Made by a program: the position numbers and the translations under genes
Assembly (NCBI GenBank): GCA_014803415.1
Contig: JAAVBZ010000008.1
Span: 1-37,953 of the forward strand
DNA length: 37,953 nt
Direction: 5' to 3'
DNA from: Lachnospiraceae bacterium
GTDB taxonomy: Bacteria; Bacillota; Clostridia; Lachnospirales; Lachnospiraceae
Notes under the pieces: generated by a model
Told to the model about the DNA's origin: nothing
Seen by the model: the letters and a program-made list of their open reading frames with translations, nothing else
The model's database searches: none
Shown: positions 1 through 6,844 of the stretch, one piece after another
Numbering within the stretch: the first letter of the stretch is position 1
Layout of the letters: the number at the start of each line of letters is the position of its first letter

Positions 1-1884
1 CTAGAAAAACAGAAGGAAAGTACAGAAAAGTACTTTGAGTCATTAATAAAATCCATAGAGGGTTCCAAGGATAAATATCAGGAACTTCTTGATATCGTGG
101 ATAAAGCTGAATTATCAGGCAAACTGAAAAAGTTAGGCATTGATGAAGAAGCTTTGCTCAATGGTTCTGAGGAAGAATTTGAAAAGCTCAAAAATGCATA
201 TCTGAATGTAGTATTCCAGTTAAATGAAGGAAACGAAGAATTTCTTTCAAGCTTAAGAGATTTATCCGGATATGAAGGTAATGCTCCTGTTGTCTTGTCC
301 GATACAGCAGAAAAACTGGATGAAATGAATACCCAGTTGGACGATTCTACTCAGAGCATGGACAAACTCTCTGATTCAGCCACAACTGCAAGTGAAGGCA
401 CTTCTGCTGTTGCCGAAAATATGGGCGAACTAAACACCAATACAGAAGGTTTATCTGAGAACCTGACCTCTATCAATGATGCGCTTAATGGTTTACCCGA
501 AACAGACAAATTAGAACATCTTGCCACTTCATTTACTGAACTTGGTAAAGCAATCAAAGATGTAGCAGATAAGCTTGGAATCGGTGAAGATGGCGCAGTA
601 AGTACTCTCGTCACAGCATTACAGGAGATCAGTACATTGTCATTAGATGGTACAGATGGCGAAGGTGTCATAACACAATTTCAGAATCTTAAAACTGCCA
701 TTGAAGATGTGACCAGTGCTATTAGTGGCGGTGGTTCATCCGGTGGCCAAGAAGGTGATGCATCTGGTTCATCAAGTCCAAGCATGAGTTCCGGTGCTGG
801 CGGTGATGAAGGCGCGAGTGGCCTTTTAGATGCTATTGAAGAAATCAAAACTACTACTGATGAATCATTAGGTGGTGGAGAAGGCGAAGACTCTGAGGGT
901 GAAGGTTCTGGTGCAATACCACAATTCCATGAATTGCAAGCTGCCGTTGATGATGTAACTGCTGCTATTGGCAGTGAAGAATCAGAAGGTGAAGAGGGAG
1001 AAAATACCCTAATAGGCGCGTTACGTGCACAATATGAAACAGCCTCCGAAGTATTACCTGAGACAAAAGCATTATTTGAAGAACTTTTAGAATCAATCAT
1101 GGCATGTGTTGGTGCATTAAACAGCATGGTAGGTTTGATAGGTTCTATGTCTGAAATTGGTGTGGGAGGTGGTGTAGGTATTCCCACACATGCCAAAGGT
1201 ACTGTTGGAAATGCTTTTGCTGATGGAACCCATTATAAAGGTCTTCCGCATGATGAAAAGAATGCTCTAGTATCTGAGTATGGTCAGACTGAAATGACTG
1301 TACTTCCAAATGGCAAAACAATTATCACTGATGAGCCTACTATGATGGATCTGCCGAAAGATACTGTTATCTATAATGAAAAGCAAGCTAAGAAGATCAT
1401 GGATAATAAGGTAGATGCTAGTGGTAACGCTCATGCTGGCGGTACAGTTGGGAAAGATAGCCAAGTATCGCAGTCAAATCCTTATGGGCTAAGTGAATTT
1501 GATTTAAAACTGACAAAAGCATTGAGAGAAATCGATGGTTGGATTACTTTACCCGATGGTCAAATGGCACGCCCTTTACGTGAAGGTGATCAAGGGTGGG
1601 ATATGCTCCAGAAATTTAATACATACATGAGCAGCATAGATAATAATGTAGAAAAACTTTCTTATAATATAATGCACGAACAAAGTAAACACATGCATGA
1701 TGCTATAAATCAGATAAATAACGGTAATATTGTGAATAACAACAGGAATGTTCAGCCTATAGTGAATCAAAATGTTACAATAAGTTGCCCTAATGTCACA
1801 AATAATTCTGGTGTAGAGAATATACAAAAACAATTAGGACATTTGAGTCAAAGGGCAGAGCAAGTGACATTAAGAGATTATTGA
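1..1884 (+). CDS. Phage tail tape-measure protein, C-terminal part (5' end outside window)
   Basis: The frame is open from base 1, so the gene starts upstream and about 627 codons are visible. The product is read as the distal part of a siphophage-type tape-measure protein, which sets tail length and sits in the tail tube. Support: a long helical region rich in Asp, Glu, Ser and Thr; repeated blocks ending in QFxxLxxAxxDVTxAI at about 664-726 and 910-969 (82 codons apart), separated by Gly/Ser/Glu-rich linkers; then a Gly-rich patch with AKGTVGNAFADGTHYKG-type sequence (about 1190-1250), which is common near the C-terminus of Clostridia prophage tape-measure proteins; and an Asn-rich tail. 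A GTG at 97 is only an internal start. The family call rests on composition and the C-terminal signature, not on a catalytic motif. Confidence 0.7.
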   Translation, partial: LEKQKESTEKYFESLIKSIEGSKDKYQELLDIVDKAELSGKLKKLGIDEEALLNGSEEEFEKLKNAYLNVVFQLNEGNEEFLSSLRDLSGYEGNAPVVLSDTAEKLDEMNTQLDDSTQSMDKLSDSATTASEGTSAVAENMGELNTNTEGLSENLTSINDALNGLPETDKLEHLATSFTELGKAIKDVADKLGIGEDGAVSTLVTALQEISTLSLDGTDGEGVITQFQNLKTAIEDVTSAISGGGSSGGQEGDASGSSSPSMSSGAGGDEGASGLLDAIEEIKTTTDESLGGGEGEDSEGEGSGAIPQFHELQAAVDDVTAAIGSEESEGEEGENTLIGALRAQYETASEVLPETKALFEELLESIMACVGALNSMVGLIGSMSEIGVGGGVGIPTHAKGTVGNAFADGTHYKGLPHDEKNALVSEYGQTEMTVLPNGKTIITDEPTMMDLPKDTVIYNEKQAKKIMDNKVDASGNAHAGGTVGKDSQVSQSNPYGLSEFDLKLTKALREIDGWITLPDGQMARPLREGDQGWDMLQKFNTYMSSIDNNVEKLSYNIMHEQSKHMHDAINQINNGNIVNNNRNVQPIVNQNVTISCPNVTNNSGVENIQKQLGHLSQRAEQVTLRDY

Positions 1885-1898
1885 TTGATGAAATCATT

Positions 1899-1926
1899 AC
1901 CGCACTCTGAAATATGGGTGCGGTTT
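1899..1926 (+). terminator. Short hairpin after the tape-measure gene
   Basis: ACCGCAC (1899-1905) pairs perfectly with GTGCGGT (1918-1924), followed by a short TT-rich tail. It lies between the tape-measure stop and the next ribosome site. The T-run is weak, so it may be a leaky terminator or an mRNA-end hairpin. Confidence 0.4.
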
Positions 1927-1942
1927 ATATATGGAGGAATAT

Positions 1943-2236
1943 ATGGATTTAGGCGAAGAAATATTAAAGACAATACAGATTATGATTAACAGAAAACTTA
2001 GGAATTACAGAGCAGACCGCACTTATAAGAGTATCATAAGAAATATTACATCTAAAGGTTATGTTATCATAGATGATGCAGGTAGTGAAAGGACTGTACA
2101 GTGTGTTATTCCGGGTATTACTTTAAGGATTGGTCAGAGTGTCTATGTAAAAGAACCGTGTGGAAAATTGAACGATCTTCATATCTGCGGTGTGATTGAG
2201 AACACAAGTAATTCAAACAGGAGCAGAAGAAGATAA
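1943..2236 (+). CDS. Small phage tail-module protein, probable beta-barrel fold
   Basis: A 97-aa protein. An upstream in-frame ATG at 1931 exists, but GGAGG at 1933-1937 sits 5 bases before the ATG at 1943, so 1943 is the better start. The N-terminal 25 residues look helical (LGEEILKTIQIMINRKL). The rest alternates short beta strands with Gly turns and ends in a LNDLHICGVI-type strand followed by an Arg/Ser-rich tail. This pattern (helix, OB-like barrel, final strand ending in CG) is seen in unnamed small proteins of Firmicutes phage tail modules. I cannot assign a function. Its place directly after the tape-measure gene supports a structural role. Confidence 0.6.
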   Translation: MDLGEEILKTIQIMINRKLRNYRADRTYKSIIRNITSKGYVIIDDAGSERTVQCVIPGITLRIGQSVYVKEPCGKLNDLHICGVIENTSNSNRSRRR

Positions 2237-2372
2237 TTTTGAATTTTAAAGTAAATAATGTAACTATAAACAAAGTTGATTGAACATGATTTGATTCCCA
2301 CAATTTTGGGAAGATATGTTCCTTATAATAGTAGAGAGAATAATTTGAAAATTGAATATAGATATGATTTCA

Positions 2373-2406
2373 GGGTGCTGTTGATTGATTAAACAGTGCC
2401 CTTTTT
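2373..2406 (+). terminator. Rho-independent terminator closing the tail module
   Basis: GGGTGCTGTT (2373-2382) pairs with AACAGTGCCC (2392-2401) using two G-T wobbles, followed directly by TTTTT. It separates the structural genes from the recombinase unit. It ends 14 bases before the first ATG of the next gene. Confidence 0.7.
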
Positions 2407-2419
2407 AAATATATTTTAG

Positions 2420-2689
2420 ATGAAAGGAACTGATTATATCAATACAGTTACACAGATTAAAACGAAAAATTATAACCAACATATTTCTTTTATGGTTAAT
2501 AAATCATATTTTACTGAATATATTAGTAGTGATTCTTCTTCAAGTGAGGAACCATGTGTGAAAGATGAGCTAATAAATATTTTACAGGACGATGAAACGA
2601 CTGTTATTAAGTATTTATTGGATATTATGCGTGTGCATGATATAATTACAGAAGAAGAATATCAAGCAGTTTTATACAAATATAATTAA
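2420..2689 (+). CDS. Unknown 89-aa protein upstream of the serine recombinase
   Basis: An acidic protein of at most 89 aa whose stop lies 13 bases before the recombinase ATG, so the two are probably co-transcribed. No clear ribosome site precedes the ATG at 2420, so the true start may be further in, for example at an internal Met. The C-terminal half is rich in hydrophobic and charged helix (NILQDDETTVIKYLLDIM, then EEEYQAVLYKY) and resembles a small helical adaptor. I do not recognise a named family. Small proteins encoded next to large serine recombinases are sometimes their directionality factors, so that role is possible but is inferred only from position and size. Confidence 0.5.
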   Translation: MKGTDYINTVTQIKTKNYNQHISFMVNKSYFTEYISSDSSSSEEPCVKDELINILQDDETTVIKYLLDIMRVHDIITEEEYQAVLYKYN

Positions 2690-2702
2690 GGGGTGCGGAT
2701 AA

Positions 2703-4295
2703 ATGGAAGAGAAGAAATTAAGAGCCGTATTCTATGCAAGAGTAAGTACTGAGGAAGAAGAACAGTTAAATGCAATAGAGAAACAAATTGAAGAGAATCG
2801 AGATGTTATCAGTGCTAAGGATTGGATTTTAGTTGATGAATATATAGATAAGGGGATAACCGGTACACAAACAAAGAAAAGAAATGAATATATGAGAATG
2901 CTCGATGACATTAGAAAAGATAAGTTTGATATTATTGTAGTAAAGGATCAGTCACGTCTGCAGCGTAATACTATGGATTGGTACATTTTCCTGAATGAGA
3001 TTGTACAGAATCAGAAGAAATTATATCTATATTTGGAGAATACATTCTTCGATTCAAAGGATAAATTCATATTTGGCATTAAAGCAATGATGGCAGAAGA
3101 ATATAGCCGGGATTTAAGTAAAAAAGGTAATGCTGCGAAGAAAAGAAGGCAGGAAAAGGGCAAGCCGATTATTACAAATCGTACATGGGGATTCAAAAAT
3201 ATCAATGGTGAAATATTGGTAGATGAGGAGGAAGCAATACTTGTAAAACGTATATATCAACTTTTCGCTGATGGTTTTGGTGGACGTGTAGTTGCGAGAA
3301 TCTTACGTGATGAAGGTATAAGAAATAGAAATGGTAAGACATTATCTGAAAATACGATACGTGATATTGTAAAAAATCCGCTTTATAAAGGTATTGCGGT
3401 AATGAATAAAGAACATTTTGATTTTGAAGCAAAGAAGATTATTAAGAATCCTGAAAGTGAATGGATATACAGAGAAGGGATTGTACCGCAGATAGTCAGT
3501 GATGATTTGTGGGAAAGAGCCAATATACAGATAAGCAGCAGAAAAACCATAGACAGAACACATAATGTAGGGATTAATAAAGGAAATACGCTTCTATCGT
3601 CTAAAATAATTTGTGGTGAATGTGGTTCAAAGTATTGGAGAAATAAAAGAGCACAAGGAATCTATTGGTATTGTAGTGAAGGCGCACGCTCTGGAAAGGT
3701 CAGAGAAAATACAGGAATGAAGTGTGCTTCACTGAATCTGAAAGAAGATGAAGTGTTATCTCTGATAGAACATTTGGGAAATCAGTTGATTGCCAAAGAA
3801 AAGAAAGAAGAAGTATTGAGCAATGCAATCAGAAAAATCTATGCAGGATTATCTAATTCAAACAGTGAAGATAATTTAGAAGAAATTCAGACACAAAAGG
3901 ATAAGCTGAATAAAAGAAAAGATGCTCTTATGGATTTATTATTAGATGGAACGATTGCGAAAACTGATTATTCAATCAAAATGAATGATATTACAAAGCA
4001 AATTGCATTGTTGAATGAGAAAGAAATTAGGATACAGGAAAAGAAAGAAGAAAATGGTGAATTGTTTGATCGTTTGAATAAGGTGAGAACATTATTTCAG
4101 AGTAAGACAGAAAAGGGAATAGAAGTTCCTTTGATGTGTTCTCATATTGAACAGATTAAAGTCTATGAAAAAAGATTAGACGTGTATCTTGATTTCTTGA
4201 AGAATACGGATTTGTTATCAATAAAATGCGATAAAAATAAGTACAAAAACGTTTTAGATATGCCCATTTGTGTGGGTAGAAAGTTATCCGGATGA
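2703..4295 (+). CDS. Large serine recombinase (phage integrase)
   Basis: 530 aa, the usual length for large serine integrases. AAGGGGTG precedes the ATG. The resolvase domain covers about residues 7-150, with the catalytic Ser15 in YARVST and the Arg-rich DQSRLQRN segment. The recombinase domain follows (about 165-275, with RVVARILRDEGI). A zinc ribbon has Cys near 304, 307, 323 and 341 (ICGECGSKYW then YWYCSEG). A long Lys/Glu coiled coil (about 370-450) then leads to the C-terminal helix. It catalyses attP x attB strand exchange for the prophage. The last codons overlap sequence encoding host polysaccharide deacetylase, so the 3' end of this gene crosses the attachment junction and its final residues are set by the host site. 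Confidence 0.93.
   Translation: MEEKKLRAVFYARVSTEEEEQLNAIEKQIEENRDVISAKDWILVDEYIDKGITGTQTKKRNEYMRMLDDIRKDKFDIIVVKDQSRLQRNTMDWYIFLNEIVQNQKKLYLYLENTFFDSKDKFIFGIKAMMAEEYSRDLSKKGNAAKKRRQEKGKPIITNRTWGFKNINGEILVDEEEAILVKRIYQLFADGFGGRVVARILRDEGIRNRNGKTLSENTIRDIVKNPLYKGIAVMNKEHFDFEAKKIIKNPESEWIYREGIVPQIVSDDLWERANIQISSRKTIDRTHNVGINKGNTLLSSKIICGECGSKYWRNKRAQGIYWYCSEGARSGKVRENTGMKCASLNLKEDEVLSLIEHLGNQLIAKEKKEEVLSNAIRKIYAGLSNSNSEDNLEEIQTQKDKLNKRKDALMDLLLDGTIAKTDYSIKMNDITKQIALLNEKEIRIQEKKEENGELFDRLNKVRTLFQSKTEKGIEVPLMCSHIEQIKVYEKRLDVYLDFLKNTDLLSIKCDKNKYKNVLDMPICVGRKLSG
4245..4290. other. Prophage/chromosome junction (probable attR)
   Basis: Up to about 4255 the sequence encodes only the recombinase, and a TAG at 4255-4257 closes the deacetylase frame. 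From about 4267-4273 the other frame reads WVESYPDDVK, the conserved middle of a NodB deacetylase. The crossover must therefore lie in or just before GTGTGGG (4270-4276). The exact core dinucleotide cannot be placed without the left end. Confidence 0.7.
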
Positions 4296-4770
4296 TGTGA
4301 AGGCAATCCTTGCCGCAGGTCACGATCTTGGAAATCACAGCGAGAATCATAAAAATATGAGCCAGCTTTCTGATGAAGAGAAAAAAGAAGAGCTGATGCA
4401 GGTGCATCAAAAAGTACAGGAGCTGACCGGGTATGAAATGTACCTGTTTCGTCCGCCCTACGGGGATTATGACAATGCGGTGGTAAAAGTGGCAAAAGAT
4501 TGCGGATATTATCCAATACAGTGGGATGTGGATTCTCTGGACTGGAAAGATTATGGTGTGGATTCCATTATCAAAACAGTAACAGAGCATAAGCATCTTG
4601 GAAACGGATCCATCATTTTGTGCCATAACGGAGCTAAATATACAGCGCAGGCATTGGATACTTTGATCACCAAATTGGAAAAACAGGGTTATACTATCGT
4701 TCCTGTTTCAGAATTGATCTATAAAGATAAATATCACCTGAATCATGAAGGTCGCCAGATCTCAAATTAG
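4258..4770 (+). pseudogene. Polysaccharide deacetylase (NodB), C-terminal half, split by the prophage
   Basis: About 167 residues of a NodB/CE4 domain without its N-terminal half. Visible motifs are the metal-binding GNHSENH (motif 2), RPPYGDYDN (motif 3), a VDSLDW segment, and SIILCHN near the end (motif 5). The TFDD catalytic-base motif and the signal or membrane anchor expected in the first half are missing, because the prophage interrupts the gene. The first usable start is a GTG at 4270 without a ribosome site, so the fragment is probably not translated alone. The family removes N-acetyl groups from peptidoglycan or related glycans; spore-former members resemble PdaA/PdaB. Precise excision could restore the gene. 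Confidence 0.85.
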
Positions 4771-4861
4771 AGGATGACACAAAGATGTGAAAATTTCTCC
4801 TTTCCTTTTTCAGCTGTCCATGATAAAATGCTTTTGCAGGCTAAAGCGGAAAGTCAAAAGA

Positions 4862-4876
4862 GGGTTATTATAACCC
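4862..4876 (+). promoter_or_regulatory. Small perfect hairpin in the antiporter leader
   Basis: GGGTTA (4862-4867) and TAACCC (4871-4876) form a 6-bp stem with a 3-base loop, 21 bases upstream of the large terminator hairpin. It may be part of a structured leader or an operator. Confidence 0.35.
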
Positions 4877-4897
4877 GAATCAGAACGACAGAATTGA

Positions 4898-4944
4898 AAT
4901 ACCACAAATGCGTGGCGGTCAGCGGCGCATCTGTGGTATTTTTT
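4898..4944 (+). terminator. Strong terminator hairpin just upstream of the nhaC-type gene
   Basis: AATACCACA plus ATGCG (4898-4912) pairs with CGCAT plus TGTGGTATT (4926-4940), with one A/C mismatch, followed by TTTT. It ends only 28 bases before the antiporter ATG. It could close transcription from the deacetylase side, or act as an attenuator in the antiporter leader. Confidence 0.75.
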
Positions 4945-4972
4945 CAAGAAGAAGGAGAGGAGATTAAAAGAA

Positions 4973-6598
4973 ATGAGACAAATGAAAAAGAGGTGGGCGC
5001 TGTTTTTGCCAACGGTGCTTTTGATGGTCATGGCATTTTCAACAACAGTGTTTGCCGCGGAGGAGGAGATGGAGTATATTCCTACACTCCATGCTACATT
5101 CTGGGCGCTTGTTCCGCCCATTGTGGCCATTGGACTTGCGCTGATCACAAAGGAGGTCTATAGTTCTCTGTTTGTGGGAATTCTGATGGGAGGCCTTTTG
5201 TATTCGGGCTTTCAGTTCGAGCTGACTATTATTCATATTTTTGAGGATGGAATCATCGGCGTTTTGTCTGACAGTTATAATGTAGGTATTTTGGTGTTTC
5301 TGGTGATCCTGGGTGCTATGGTCAGTCTGATGAACAAGGCGGGCGGCTCGGCAGCTTTCGGGCAGTTTGCGGCAAGTAAGATCAAAAACCGTGTGGGAGC
5401 GCAGCTTGCAACGATCTTATTGGGCGTACTTATCTTTATCGATGATTATTTTAATTGCCTGACTGTGGGAAGCGTGATGCGTCCCGTGACGGACAAGTTT
5501 AAGGTGTCCAGGTCCAAGCTTGCTTATTTGATAGACGCTACCGCGGCTCCCGTATGTATCATTGCACCGATTTCTTCCTGGGCTGCGGCAGTGACAGGCT
5601 TTGTGGAGGGAGAGGATGGCTTTTCCATATTTATCCGCGCGATCCCCTATAATTTCTACGCGATTCTGACAATCGTTATGATGGTTGGCATGGCTTTGAT
5701 GAAGACAGAGTTTGGCAAGATGAAGGAGCATGAGAAAAATGCAGCCTTAAAAGGAGATCTGTTCACGACTTCTGGGAGACCCTACGAGAATACGAAAACG
5801 GAAGAAATCAGTACAAAGGGCGGGGTCATAGATCTTCTTATTCCCATTATCACGCTGATCATTTGTTGTGTCATTGGTATGATATACACGGGCGGCTTCT
5901 TTGAGGGAGAAAGTTTTGTGACGGCATTCTCAAATTCCGATGCTTCTTTGGGGCTTACACTGGGCAGTTTCTTTGGTCTGCTGATCACTATTGTGCTGTA
6001 TCAGATCCGCAGAGTGCTTTCTTTTAAGGAGTGCATGGACTGTATTCCGGAGGGATTTCGCGCAATGGTACCTGCTATCTTGATTCTGAGTTTTGCGTGG
6101 ACCTTGAAAGCCATGACAGACAGCCTGGGTGCAGATGTGTATGTAGCTGGACTGGTGGAATCCGGCGCAGGCGCGCTCTTGAATTTCCTGCCGGCAATCA
6201 TCTTTGTTGTAGGATGCTTCCTGGCGTTTGCTACCGGTACATCATGGGGAACCTTTGGTATCCTGATCCCCATTGTGGTGGCTGTTTTCCAGAACAGCAA
6301 TCCGCAGTTGATGATCATTTCCATCTCTGCATGTATGGCAGGTGCGGTCTGTGGGGATCATTGCTCCCCGATTTCCGACACGACAATCATGGCATCCGCT
6401 GGCGCGCAGTGTGAACATGTGAACCATGTTTCGACGCAGCTTCCCTATGCGGTGGTGGCAGCAGCGGTATCTTTTATAACCTATATCGTGGCGGGCTTTG
6501 TGCAGAATGCATGGATCGCTCTGCCTGTGGGCATTGTGCTGATGCTTGGAGCATTGTTTGTTATTCGCAATATGAACGGAACGGTAGAGGAACCCTGA
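4973..6598 (+). CDS. NhaC-family Na+/H+ antiporter-type transporter
   Basis: 541 aa integral membrane protein. GGAGAGGAG lies about 11 bases before the ATG at 4973. The first 28 residues form a signal-peptide-like helix ending in VFAAEEE, an addition seen in some Firmicutes members. The body has about ten to twelve hydrophobic segments with the family's duplicated half-repeats; recognisable stretches include IFIDDYFNCLTVGSVMRPV, the GTSWGTFGILIPI motif and the GDHCSPISDTT motif. The family exchanges Na+ for H+, and some members carry organic acids or amino acids, so the substrate is not settled here. It stands alone between a terminator-bearing leader and a downstream hairpin, consistent with its own regulated transcript. 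Confidence 0.88.
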   Translation: MRQMKKRWALFLPTVLLMVMAFSTTVFAAEEEMEYIPTLHATFWALVPPIVAIGLALITKEVYSSLFVGILMGGLLYSGFQFELTIIHIFEDGIIGVLSDSYNVGILVFLVILGAMVSLMNKAGGSAAFGQFAASKIKNRVGAQLATILLGVLIFIDDYFNCLTVGSVMRPVTDKFKVSRSKLAYLIDATAAPVCIIAPISSWAAAVTGFVEGEDGFSIFIRAIPYNFYAILTIVMMVGMALMKTEFGKMKEHEKNAALKGDLFTTSGRPYENTKTEEISTKGGVIDLLIPIITLIICCVIGMIYTGGFFEGESFVTAFSNSDASLGLTLGSFFGLLITIVLYQIRRVLSFKECMDCIPEGFRAMVPAILILSFAWTLKAMTDSLGADVYVAGLVESGAGALLNFLPAIIFVVGCFLAFATGTSWGTFGILIPIVVAVFQNSNPQLMIISISACMAGAVCGDHCSPISDTTIMASAGAQCEHVNHVSTQLPYAVVAAAVSFITYIVAGFVQNAWIALPVGIVLMLGALFVIRNMNGTVEEP

Positions 6599-6650
6599 TA
6601 GTGGAGGGGTTAACAGATAGGTTTATCGACTGAAAATATTATCTATAGAA

Positions 6651-6684
6651 AAGCCCGCTGCTCAGTTAATATAGCAGCGGGCTT
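6651..6684. terminator. Perfect 12-bp terminator-type hairpin
   Basis: AAGCCCGCTGCT (6651-6662) pairs perfectly with AGCAGCGGGCTT (6673-6684). The plus-strand tail is AT-rich with few T; the minus-strand reading ends in a TTTT run. It is the likely end of the antiporter transcript. Confidence 0.65.
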
Positions 6685-6844
6685 AATAAAACACATTATT
6701 TAATTCTTGTATCGTTCAAGATACATTTTCATTATACTTTTTATACCGTAAGTTTATTGCCATAGAAGTTCCTGCATACTATAATAATAAAGTCGGTTTT
6801 ACTATCCTGATTTGTGTCCGCAGACGCGGATGGAGGTGATATTT

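Noticed and set aside
681-1196. Long minus-strand frame opposite the tape-measure gene
   Set aside because: Pro/Ser-rich product that mirrors the Gly/Glu-rich codons of the coding strand; no ribosome site.
4156-4626. Minus-strand frames over the recombinase and deacetylase junction
   Set aside because: Antisense of well-supported coding sequence with no domain or start site.
6031-6414. Second plus-strand frame within the antiporter gene
   Set aside because: Shadow frame with odd composition inside a conserved transporter.
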